In this document: positions 35,166 to 46,400 of the stretch, one piece after another
Layout: each line of letters begins with the position of its first letter
Position numbering within the stretch: position 1 is the stretch's first letter
Assembly (NCBI GenBank): GCA_013398295.1
Contig: VZSF01001138.1
Span: 62,001-126,000, forward strand
DNA from: Chionis minor
Taxonomy: Eukaryota > Chordata > Aves > Charadriiformes > Chionididae
Direction of reading: 5' to 3'
DNA length: 64,000 nucleotides
Notes under the pieces: generated by a model
Databases searched by the model: none
The model's input: only the letters and a program-made list of their open reading frames with translations
Told to the model about the DNA's origin: nothing
Translations under genes and position numbers: made by a program

Positions 35166-38002
35166 ATGTTAGAAACACATCCATATTGATCTATTACTGA
35201 AAAAGAATCAGTATTTATCAGAAAATGAAGAATTCCTTAAAATTCAACTTCTAATCAAGTCAGTCCATTTAAAATGATCCAACATTGTTTTAAGTGGCAG
35301 AGTATTTTCAGTTACCCTGTCACAAAAGTATATCTCTAAATTAACCTAATGGCAGAATTTGAACAAGTTGTCTTTGTGAAAATGTGATATAAACCTCAAG
35401 CAAAAAGGCTTCAGAAACATCAGTGTATAGTTTTAGAGAACATTTATTGCAAAGCCAAATTCTTGTTTAATTTATTATAAATGTTCATAAATATACGGTA
35501 AGTCCACTCATTCAATATGAAACCAAGAATAGAATTTGGCCCATAACATTAATATTGTCTCACTGCAAATGAAATATTTAAACATAAAGCAACCGTTGCA
35601 CAAACGTAAAGGCTGATGTGGACCTGAGCCTAAAAAGAAAAGCTTAATTCAATATACCACTAAGAATTTCACAATGATTAGCCTGAGTGTTGAACCTTAT
35701 TATCAGCTTAATCTCCTTGTCTTTTAAAAAGGGAATATTGCAAACACAATTTAAAAAGTTTTATTCTTTTACAGAAAAAGGTTAATATCAAGTCACAAGA
35801 GTTTAAGTCTACATTTCTCATGCAGAGGCTTTTCCTGTGATGTGAAGTCACAAACTCATCACCTTACTATCACAATGAGAATGCATTTCCTAGTACCTGT
35901 CTTTTGGGGTACTCAGGAGTTTATTTGTGTAGACCTTTTGGGGTACTTGGGAGTTTATTTGTGTAGACCTGATTCTTGTGCTAGATGCTTGGCACTTTTA
36001 GAGTTAAAGCAATAATGGTTTTACTCATTTTCTGCTTTTGAAAATTAGTGCAAGATTCTTAAACATTCTGATTCTATAATTTTTCATGTTTAGTATGTGC
36101 TGTAGAGCAGGTTTTACAGATGCAGCCAGGATGAATGTTAGGTGTGCCCTCAGGCTGACTAGTTAATCTAGTTAAGAACCTGTTTCAAAAGATGTGTCTG
36201 AATCCTGATGTATACAGCAGGAAAATACTTCTTTTTTATTGTGCTGCTCTTGGGTATATCATATTGGGAAGACTCTGGGTGATATGTTGAGACCAGTGTT
36301 TGATGAATCATAAAAACTGGGCTGAAATGCTTTAGAAAAATGGTGCATTCAATATATTTTATCTCTTTTTATAACTCACATACTATCTGCAGGCAGATTT
36401 CCACATTAAACTAACATTTAATGACCCTGGAAGCAGAAGTCCTGATTTGTTTCAGTAAATAACTATTTTAATATACCTGACAGCTAATCTCTACATTCTT
36501 TTTTTCTCTCCTCTCCCTCAACTTCCTGCTGCAGTGGACCTTCAAAGCAGAAAGTCCTTTGTTAAATAGCTTTGATAATTTGCCCAATATCCCACACTCA
36601 GTGCAAATCGGCGCAGGGCACTTTCACAAAATAATTTATTACCTCATGGATAGAGGCAGCTTTACTCCCATTAATTTAAATACACTCCTTAGATTCCACC
36701 TTTTGATTTTAAAAAGATTAAGTTTAGTTTTTATCTGTTTTGGCATACAGTGGGTAATTTAATACTGTCTTCCAGTTAATGTGTCTGAACACCATTCAAT
36801 GGATTAAGAAGAAATGAGCTGAATTTCTGAGTACTGTTCATGTTGAAATGAGCTTTCTGCCCCTGGTTTCAATTTAAATCAGTGGCAGTAAGATTAGGTG
36901 GCATGGTCCCATGTGGGTTTTAGCTGAATGAGCTTTAGAGATGTTCAGCTAAGAGTATTTCTGATAATTAAAATAAAACCCATCAGCATAGTTCTATGGT
37001 AGACTGTTAAAATTATTACAGAATCACTAATGTCTGAAACCCTTTTTTCCCCTTCCAGCCCCTAGTAATTCATATCAAGGCTGTGCAAAGTAACACATTC
37101 TTAGGAAAAATAAAAAAAGCAAAATAAAAAAAGCGTGTTAAATGTGAAAGGTCTCAGTGATCAAATATTAGTTTGAGAGATTTCACGTCAATGACATTTT
37201 ATGCTTCCAGACTGGCATAAAATGACAATGGCCTAAATGAGAAGCTCAACAGTTTTCAAAAGATAAATGTTACCATGTTTCAATAATTATTTCAAATCAC
37301 TTACATTATATATGAATATTTGGATATAGGAACAACAGTGTTCTCTCTATACTATGAGAATTATAGAAACAATGCCCAACAGCCCTACCTTTTTAGAATT
37401 AAAAAAATCAATAATTTATTTGGTATTGTCAGATGCAGTAATTTGAACATTTTACTCCATGCAGAGTTATAATTAAACGTAACGTACTTTAACTTTATTC
37501 TCCACATTAATATTAAGGATAAGGAATCCTCAGTGTTATTTTTCTTAACATATACAAGTGATCCGGTGACATGCCCTGTTCTTCAGGAAAATCTAAAGTA
37601 TGAGAATTTACAATAGGTTTTCCTAGTCCTAGTTGTCTTTAAAAAGTTTCTTATAGCTGGGATACAAACCATATATCATAAATAAATAAATAAACTCCAA
37701 ACAAAAAATGGCAACAAAACACCTAAACTTTTCCAATCCACAAAACTTGAAACAGCTCTTGAAAAACAAATTTAACTCCTAGAGCCATTGGCAGTCCAAA
37801 TATTCCACACTTAAATCAAAGGGATTTGAAATAATTATGAAACAAATCTTTGGAAGCAGTTGGGTATATATTGCAGAGATGATCAAGGGTCTTATTCAAA
37901 TGCATCACTTGAAACTCAAATTCATTGCAGCAAGAAGTTCAAGCTCTACTAATTAGAAACAGATGCAAATAATATTAAAATTATTAAAAAATAGATGGGT
38001 AC
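35166..38002. other. Unique non-coding DNA with a small tandem duplication
   Basis: No gene is recognised. The only local structure is the 34-bp tandem duplication at 35,901-35,968 and a short AAAT run at 37,678-37,694. The patch at 36,520-36,760 and the one at 36,850-36,990 are possible conserved non-coding sequence, by impression only. Confidence 0.5.
35901..35968. repeat. 34-bp tandem duplication, two copies
   Basis: Copies 35,901-35,934 and 35,935-35,968 are identical except for two substitutions (ACTCAGGAG versus ACTTGGGAG). Each starts CTTTTGGGGTAC and ends TTTATTTGTGTAGAC. There is no gap between them. It looks like a recent slippage or unequal-exchange duplication. Confidence 0.95.
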
Positions 38003-38484
38003 TCACAGAATCGTTGAAATGTACAGTTATAGAATCGTAGAACCATAGAATCATAGAATCAGAATAGTTTGGGTTGGAAGGGACTTCTAAAGGACATCTG
38101 CTTCAACCCCCCTGCAATGAGCAGGAACATCTTCAGCTAGGTCAGGTTACTCAAAGCCCTGTCCAACCTGACCTTGAATGTTTCCAAGGATCGGGCACCT
38201 ACCACCTCTCTGAGCTACTGGTTCCAGTGTTTCACCACCTCTATTGTAAAAAAGTTTCTTCCTTATATCTAGTCTGAATCTACTCTCTTTTAGTTTAAAA
38301 CCATTACCCCTTGCCCTATTGCAACAGGTCCTGTTAAAGTTTGTCCCGATCATTCTTATAAGCCGCTATTAAGTACTGAAAGGTCACTCCCTGGAACCGT
38401 CTCTTCTCCAGGCTGAATAACCCCAACTCTCTCATCCTTTCTTCACAGGAGAGGTGCTCCAGCCCTCTGATAATTTTTGCTCTT
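38003..38484 (-). mobile_element. CR1 LINE 3' end, minus strand
   Basis: This is a 5'-truncated CR1 in the minus orientation. The left end has several tail octamers (TCACAGAATCG, TAGAATCGTAG, ATAGAATCATAGAATC), then the 3' UTR block GGGTTGGAAGGGACTTC and the ORF2 C-terminus. On the minus strand the C-terminal blocks resemble those of the copy at 58.2-59.3 kb, including ARGNGFKLKESRFRLDIRKKLF. The two share a subfamily-specific 3' end with GACTAGATATAAGGAAG and GATGTC(C/G)TTTA, and they differ from the 7.7, 14.0, 22.9 and 32.6 kb copies. The open pieces are broken by frameshifts. Confidence 0.95.
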
Positions 38485-39193
38485 AGAAGTTCTTCTTTGA
38501 GATGTTAAGATTCAATTTGATTCACTAATCTAAAATTTAAGTAGTTTGATCAAATAAGGTATCTGAAGGTTTTTGGGTAGAGATGGCAAAAATTTTCTGT
38601 CAAGTTTCAGTGATTCACCACTTTTAAAGGGCAAGATAACTCTAATGATCTTCTTGACTGAGTTTTTAATGGGACAGCAAAATCAGCATTTCTTTCAAAT
38701 ACAGTAATTCACCGTTGAACTGGAACATAGTTTTATAAAAGACATGCAATCTTGATTTAAATTTTTACTATGGCTATCTTTGGCTCAGTTATTTTTCATG
38801 ATGTTTTCATGTATTTATGCCTTTCAAAACAAACATAATCACAGTGATCACAATCAAATGAAAACTTCATAGCACTGAATGATAGCAATTTTGTAGAAAA
38901 GACTAAAAGTTCACGTCCTCATGTCAAAGTTTTGCTTGATCCATGACTAAAGAAATATTACTGAGTGAAGTTAAATAAGAAAATTTTCCCAATTAAATGC
39001 TTCAGTGATTAATTATAGTATTTTTCTTAATGTTATATTTCTTCCTGGAAAAACATTTCAGTCTTTAATAGTGAAGGTTAGACAAGATCAAACTTAATGA
39101 TAGCATTTTGTCACAGTAACTAGGCTATTCAAGAAACTATAGTTTCCTGTCTGTGCATCAAAGACTGTTACAACACATTATCTGATGAATACT
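38485..39193. other. AT-rich unique non-coding DNA
   Basis: Nothing recognisable lies between the CR1 copy and the solo LTR. Confidence 0.6.
39189..39193. repeat. Target-site duplication, left copy
   Basis: ATACT lies directly before the TG end of the LTR and is repeated exactly at 39,783-39,787. Confidence 0.9.
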
Positions 39194-39446
39194 TGTGCTG
39201 CTTTTAGCTGGGATAATTTTCTTCATAGTAGTGAGTATGAGGCTATGCTTTGGATTTGTGCTGAAAACAGTGTTTATAACGCGGGGATGTTTTTGTTGTA
39301 GCTGAGCAGTGCTCACACAGAGTCAAGGCCTTTCCCACTTCTCTCACCACCCTGCCAGTAAGTAGGCTGGGGGTGCATAGGAGGCTGGGAGGGGACACAG
39401 CTGGGACAGATGAACCCAACTGTCCAAAGGGGTATTCCATACTATA

Positions 39447-39454
39447 TGACGTCA
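39447..39454 (+). promoter_or_regulatory. CRE palindrome TGACGTCA in LTR U3
   Basis: This is a perfect cAMP-response element consensus (CREB/ATF binding) nine bases upstream of the LTR TATA box. The CpG in its centre has survived. At the same position in the 15.06 kb copy the minus strand reads TGATGCCA, with two substitutions. Confidence 0.7.
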
Positions 39455-39462
39455 TGCTCAGC

Positions 39463-39470
39463 ATATAAAA
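39463..39470 (+). promoter_or_regulatory. LTR TATA box
   Basis: ATATAAAA follows GCTCAGC, just after the CRE. The corresponding site in the copy at 15.06 kb is degraded. Together with the CRE it forms a plausible core promoter that could drive transcription to the right. Confidence 0.7.
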
Positions 39471-39782
39471 TGGGGGGAAGAAAAAAGAAGGGGGGCGTGT
39501 TCAGAGTGATGGTGTTTGTCTTCCTGAGTAACCAATACGTGTGATGAAGTCCTGCTTTCCTGGAGATGGCTGAACAGCTGCCTCCTGATGGGAAGCAGTG
39601 AATGAATTCCTTGTTCTGGTTTGCTTGTGAGTGTGGCTTTCGCTTCACCTGTTAAACTGTTTTTATCTCACCCCATGAGTTTTCTCACTTTTACTCTTCT
39701 GATTCTCTCTCTCATCCCGCTGGGGGAAAGTGAGTGAGCAGCTGTGTGGTGTGCAGTTGCTGGCTGGGGTTAAACTATGACA

Positions 39783-39787
39783 ATACT
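39783..39787. repeat. Target-site duplication, right copy
   Basis: ATACT follows the CA end of the LTR and matches 39,189-39,193 exactly. Confidence 0.9.
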
Positions 39788-42499
39788 TCCACTAATGTCA
39801 GTGGAATTTGGATAGGAGTTACATTCTTAATGCTAATACTGGTATTGGAAATTCAGCTCTTCTGTTCAGAAGACTATATATATCTCACATGATCGTTTTA
39901 AGAAAGGCTTTTAAGAATAATTATTTTATAGCATTTACCTGTTAGTCTTATGTACTATTTACTCTATGACAGTAAGCCATGTATTACTGATAAATGGCTT
40001 AATGCATGCGAAATTTTCATGAGTAAAGATATATGAACATGCTTTCATTTTTCCATATAGACAGAGTGTTTATAACTGTACTCAATTGTTTTCCCCATGC
40101 TCATTACACTTTTGATGAAGCCAGCTATGAAAACCTTAGTATTTAAAAAATAAGATATTTGTTACCAAAATATATACATAAAATATAATTTTCATAAATC
40201 ATATGTCAAATACTTCTATATGCCAGAATTAAGGTAGCCCATACAGCTTTATTTTTGGCATCTTATTGTATACGGTATTACAGTATTTTGTAGGTCTTGA
40301 TACTACTCTTGCTGCTTTCAGAACTAGGAGGGAATATAGCTCAGCAAATTAATTAGGACAGGTCCTTTTACTTCAATGTAGCAAAATTGTGCAGGGGATT
40401 GTAAAATTATTAATACTTTCAAGCCCTTTTTGTGGTATTTGCCACCACATTGATTGGCCCTAAACACTGGTATTGTGGAACACATGCGTAAAATAATATC
40501 CCCATTTTACCTTGAGAAACAGATACAACTATAAGAAGGCACGCTTTGCAAAATCTCAGTTGCTTCTGAAAAATGAAAAAAATCTTTTCTGGTATTACAA
40601 AATTTTAACATGTAAAAACCTGTTTTGTTTTATATGTTGGTAGCCATATCCAATTCTTGTCACAAATGATATACCAAAAGTGAACACAGCACAAAAATGT
40701 GCTAAAAAAGCTTTTCCCAGTTCAGTTTGTGTGATACAGCATCACATTTCGTGTGGCTTTTGAAACACATAAAAGTGTATAATTTACAGTGTGTCTGGGA
40801 TTTGTCAAGCAAGGTAGATATTGACCTAGATACAGTAATTTTAATTTTTGAGAGCAATAATTCATATGCTTCTCAGTTAGTTCCTGGGTTGAGACAAGAT
40901 AGCAAGATTATCCAAGATGCCAAAACAAAAGTCTTTAAAGGAAAAAATCGAGAAAATAACAGGAATGGTATTAAATATGCTACAATTTAATTTCAGTTCA
41001 TCATGTAAATATTTTTAGGAAGATTTTTCTGTAAAAATGGTTTGCAGTCTTTGATTTTAATTCACTCAAAAAATGCAGTTATTTAATAAAAATTATTATA
41101 TTATAAAAATAAAAATAAAAGTTAGGAGAACCTAAATACCTTCTTTGGTATTCATATGAATGCCACTATGCTATGTATCACATGCTGCAGGAAAGAAAGG
41201 TACAATAAGTGCTAAGCATGGACCTTAACTTCCCATGAACATTAATAATACATGAAGGAGAGTGCTTAGCCAGACATTCAAAGAGAATTGCAGTCATGGC
41301 CTTGTGCTGCTTTTACAGACTAATGTGTCAGAATGACAGCTGCTACCTATTCCCTGCAGCATAGTCTTTATTCATGTTGTAACCATGCAATGAGGGTAGG
41401 TTCCCCGATTTCCTAGTCTGCCCTAGGGAGAAAATTCATTCTTGGACAATATTTTTTAGTTCTGATTTTGATTTAAAAAGCATAGCTTTTCATGCCAAGA
41501 AAAATATTATTACACAGAGATTTCATTATAATAACCACTATTGTGCTTAATTTTATGAAGTGTTTATGTATTCTTTTTAGATGGATGTGAAATATAATAT
41601 GAACTACAGTTGTGCATTATGAAAGATTTATGGAAAATTAAGTTAAAACCCCTCAACTTTAAAAGATTTACAGGATAAAGCTGACTGTCTGGGCTTCCAG
41701 TAATCAGTTCTATTATTAATAACAAAACAACTGCCATGACTGTAGTTTTCAAGAATTAGTATGTACATCTGAATGTGTTTGTATGAATTCAGGATGTTCC
41801 TGGATATATCCATTGGTACTTGAGGGAGACAGAACACACACGGCAAACTGTTCCACACTGCTTGCCCAAGACACTGAAACACTGCAAACTTCTATTGAAT
41901 GAATGGCATTCATCGTTTCAGGATGTAATCCACCAAAATCCTTTAATTTTTCAAGACACATGTGGAAGGAGACATTACTTCTAGCTTCCATGAGATTATC
42001 TAATTGGAGCACTTTACATAAAAAGGCAATAATATTTTTAAATATTCATTCACTACTGTTTACAGTTGCCCTTATTTTTGTGTTTGTTTTAAATAGACCA
42101 CAGTAAACAGTAATGCATAAAACCAAGAAATATAAGGCATAATGAACATGAATGGAATAACATAACTCAGTCTAGCATGACATGCTTGGTATCATTGACA
42201 AACAGTAAACTCCATTTTATGTTAATACTCTAGTGATTTGGCACTAGACTTTAATACAGGACATATAAAACCTGTGTGAGTAATGAAAATGTTTAATGAA
42301 TACACAAATACTAGCAGATTTTGTTTAAAAGCATTGATTTTTTTTAAAAAAATATAGTCACAATATAGTGTGCATTTTGCAATCATCAAATTGGTTTACA
42401 AATTACATACTTGTTGCTCCGTTATACTTGAGAATCAGAGCTCTCATCTGGCATAATAAAACATTTCTAACCCTTATTAATATAACTATTAGATTAAAA
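39788..42499. other. AT-rich unique non-coding DNA
   Basis: No gene is recognised. A short ATCCCCATTTTAC segment at 40,498-40,511 recalls MIR-type SINE 3' ends but is too short to call. A/T-rich runs occur at 41,085-41,125. The patch 41,880-42,110 is slightly GC-richer and could be conserved, untested. Confidence 0.5.
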
Positions 42500-43400
42500 A
42501 TGTGTATTGGAAGCTCAGTCGTGTGCAGAGCCAGTGAGACATAAACTGCCTGAGACTATTTCATTCATAGATATTGATTGCATTGTCATGGAATTTGATA
42601 TTGCTCAGTATTTCAAACAATGCAGAAAAATTTGCTGCAAGAGACACTCATTCCACCTTATTTATGCCCATTATGAGAAGTGGACGGTTCATTCAGACAG
42701 AATGAAATCTGTACCATCAGTCTTCATTGTCCACTGACAAGATTTTCAGACAAATACTTGGATGTGCTCTTCAACTCTGTTGGTCATGCCCTGGAAGAGG
42801 TCCCAGTAGATGCTCACAAAGCTATAGCTTCATCCTCTTCAAAATCTGTCATTAAAACACACTTCTGCCATCACATCTACAGGAAGAGGTTAGCACCTGT
42901 GGAGACCCTTTCTGTTCCACGGGAACTTTCTGTCATATAGCCCTAGGGTGTTCGGAGTCATGAGTGTAAGCCCCAACCCCATATTTTCACAGAATTTGCC
43001 TGAACCTTCCCATTGCTCTGGCTTTTTCTTCAAGGAAGGGATTTTCTTGGACTACTTTGCAGATGCCTTGAGTATTTATGGAAACAAACATGAGAGGAGA
43101 AAAAGAGCAAAGATCCATGTAGCAGCAAGAAAGTTCAGGAAAATAAAGACTACATCTGAAGAGAACAGCAGCAGAGGGTATGAGAAGGTGGTCTGATATC
43201 TGTACTAGTGCTACAGTACTCAAGTGTTCTTGAAAAGAGGTAAGGACATCTAACTCTATTAGAACTACCGAGCTCCAGGCAAAGCAATCCACAAGAAAGA
43301 GTAAATGTGCTAAAACTGTAGAGCAATATGTATCTTCAACCATAAGTTGCAATAATGCAGATATGAGAGAGATATGGAAAAGATCCTTGGAGACAAAGTA
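42500..43400. other. Tract of chained open frames, unassigned
   Basis: On the plus strand, open frames of 76, 86 and 82 codons follow one another at 42,507-42,737, 42,680-42,940 and 42,948-43,196. A further open stretch runs to about 43,390. An antisense frame of 140 codons covers 42,987-43,409. Composition is less AT-rich than the neighbours. The pattern could be a decayed retroposed coding sequence or chance. I recognise no domain, see no poly-A tail and see no start that would be used, so no gene is called. Confidence 0.25.
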
Positions 43401-46400
43401 AGTACACAATTTAGGGTTGTTTCCTTGTGGTCTTGTGTTATAGAAGGCATAAAGCCATTATCATACTAACCTGTGTATTGTGCCAGAAGAAACTGCTTAA
43501 AACAGAAGTTCATTTCAATGGGATTTACATAGGGACTGTAATTTCATACTTTACATTCTGCAAGAATTGTCTACTCTACTTTTCTCTCAGCAATTCACGT
43601 CTTATAAACATATTTTTAACATGAATTACTCTTCTTTGGAGACTTGTGTTTTTTAGTATGTTAAATATGTAAAATTAAATAATGAAAATACAGCAGTTAT
43701 TCACACGGTTAGCTTTGCTTGCCTCCTGTGCGTCTTTCAGGTAACTGCTGCCTTGTTTCCCAGCAGCAGCAGCTGTGTTGTGTTCCATAGGTTTCTTCAT
43801 TGTGAAGACAAGTTGCATACTCTATATTCAGAATAATGCTCTTTTGAAGGCTGAAGTCTTTGCTCATTTGCAGCAGCTGTGTCCTATCTCTGATTCCTCA
43901 GATGGCTGTTTGACTATTCCCTGCCTATCACTTTTTTGTGTACTGCTACTTCATGCCAGGCCAATTTGCTGATTATATTCTTCTTTCTTTCCTTCAGCTT
44001 TTATATACACTTGGTTTTGCATGTTGGTTTTTTCTTTTTTTTTTAAATGTGTCTTTTCCACATGACACATTTCAGTCCATTGCTTTTGCTCTCTGTCTTC
44101 AGCTGTACCATTCCAGATGAACCCTTCAGATGATGACATCAAGAAAAATGTTCATATTTAATACTCTCTCATATTTGATAATGCACTGATTAGCCTTCAG
44201 ACATAAGTCACCAGTTACTTAATCCTGTGCCATGCCAGTGGTTTTAAAAACTAAATGCTCCTGCTTGGTTTTTGGAGAACTAATACCTAGGGAGCAATCC
44301 TTTCTGCATCATTTGAAATCAAGTTGTAGTGGTGCACATCTGATCTGGCAATCAGGCATAAATCAAAGTGTCAAGACATTTTGGCTTCAGGAGCTGAAAA
44401 CAAAGCGCATTGAATTCTGCTTCTAGAATAATTCATATTTCTTAGTAGCCCCAAAGTATAAAAGAACGTATTCCTGTGGTACTAATGGTACTAATTAGTG
44501 CACTTGTCCTTATGGTAGATTTTTTCCGCCAATTTTATACAGCCTTTAAAGTGGGTTTCCCTTGGTCATATTTAAGAGCAGTGTTTAAAAAAAACAGACC
44601 AATTTCCTTTTAATGCAAGAAAGGTAAATGGTAAGTAAAAAGGTGTGAGGTTCTTTATTTTCAGTTTTTGAAACAAAGGTGGTATATGTTTGAAATTTAT
44701 TAATGTGACAGTCAGCATACTGAAGGCAGTAGAGGAGCCTTCAGTGAGTGGAAGTGATTACTACAGGCAGAAACTGAAGAAAAGCAGAAAGGATGTATAA
44801 AGAATAGAACTGATAAAAGTGAAATGTAAAAGCTAGCTTTGCATAGCAGATATGTTTTATGATGTAAAGGTGTTGCTTTGAAATTGAAGTAGAGGGTGCA
44901 ACTTCAGTAAGTGATCTATTCAACACCAGAAGAGTTTCTTTGGTTAACATGTATTAATTATATGGTTGTTGCAAGACAGGCTGTGGGATGCATGCTTTAC
45001 AACGAGAAATGAGATGGCATTGAGGAGGTTTTAAAAACAAGTATTTTAGCTAAAATAACAATGTATGGGCAACTAACCACTTGTACAGAATTTTAACAGG
45101 GAATTTGAAAAGTAAGAATTTCAAAATAAGAGATTCTGAAAAGACGGCTTGCTAATTTATTTTGCAGGGTTTGTAAACTGATTTGTTTCATTAACCCACC
45201 TCCTGTGGAAGGCATTCGCTAAACAATTAATTTTGACTTTGAGGAACAAAACCATAACATTAATGGCTTATAAAGGAGAAGCCTCACCATGGCAACCTAG
45301 AAAAGAACCAGTTCTTCAGAACTGTTAGAGCTCCCACAGCTGCCGCTGTTGCTCAAGAGAAACCTGCTGTCTCAACTTACTGTGCTTTTGGACTTATTTC
45401 TGAAGGTCAGACCACAGTTTTGAGGGTCACAGTCAAGGTTCTTTCCTCTTAAGAAGAAGGGAATTAATTGCTACCCCCAGGAGGAGGTTAAAAAAAATAA
45501 TCCAATATTTCTTGCTCCTATTGGGATTGGAGTTATAATATGAAAAATAATTAGATTATAGAATTTAATACCTTGGGACATGACAAAGATCTGGCAAGAT
45601 TTCAACATGTATTTGTAAAAACTGAAACTTTTGGTCAAACCTTGCTTCTTTGCAACAGAAACAACTTACCAGTTGTGGTCTCACAGAGAGCTATCATTGA
45701 TAGGTCTAAATACAAGAAAAAAGGAATCTGGGTATATTAATAAATTCTACAGCAACATGATGCTGGATGGTGGATGCAGCTTGTAGAACTCAAACTGAGC
45801 ATGTTGTTGCATGACAAGGAAAACATAAGAGGAGTTTTGTTTTGTTTTGTTTTTTAAATGCATGCTGTTACTGGTCATCAAGCTTTAGAAGAAAATGGAT
45901 TACAGGCATGTCACCATAAATCTCTGCTCAGAAAGGAACCTAAAATAGTCACTGTCAAACAAAAATAATTGTGTTTCCCCAAATGAAGTATTACATGTGG
46001 TGTTTTCTACAAGTACAACACAGAGAGTGTTCATACACAGGAGGTGAATGTTCCCAATCAGATAACTGCGTATCTTAGTCATATCAATCAAGTGAGTGGA
46101 AACCAGCTTGAAAAAAGGACACATTTGGGAAAAAAAACCCCAAGTGATTTACATTGCTTGGGTGGTTTATCACTGATGAATGTAGAGATTCTACGTGATA
46201 GTCAATAAATAAATCTGTAAAGAAAAAACCCTAAGAATAAATGGAAAATTATTTTTCTCATTTTATTTATAGGTAGCTGAAATATCTACCTGTGTAAAAA
46301 AAAAAAAAAAAGCTTTGTTCAATGTCAGAAATGAAACCTGTGGCATTTCCAGAGATGGAATCTTGATTTTATGTGTTACACCAGGGCTTTAAAGACCTGT

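Larger units (their letters stand above)
39194..39782 (+). mobile_element. Solo LTR, ERVL-like, with perfect 5-bp TSD
   Basis: This is a 589-bp LTR with TG...CA ends (TGTGCTGCTTTTAGCTGGG ... GGGGTTAAACTATGACA), flanked by an exact 5-bp duplication, ATACT. A 5-bp duplication is typical of avian ERVL-type elements, and the ends match an LTR family common in birds. No internal viral sequence remains, so recombination between the two original LTRs has removed gag-pol-env. The promoter region is well preserved: TGACGTCA at 39,447-39,454 and ATATAAAA at 39,463-39,470. It belongs to the same family as the minus-strand LTR at 15,064-15,691. Confidence 0.95.

Noticed and set aside
40498..40545. Second MIR-like fragment
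   Set aside because: Only ATCCCCATTTTAC resembles the MIR/L2 3' block. Too short to call.
42987..43409. 140-codon minus-strand open frame as a real gene
   Set aside because: No recognisable domain, no promoter or splice context, and overlapping frames on the other strand. Kept only as part of an unassigned tract.
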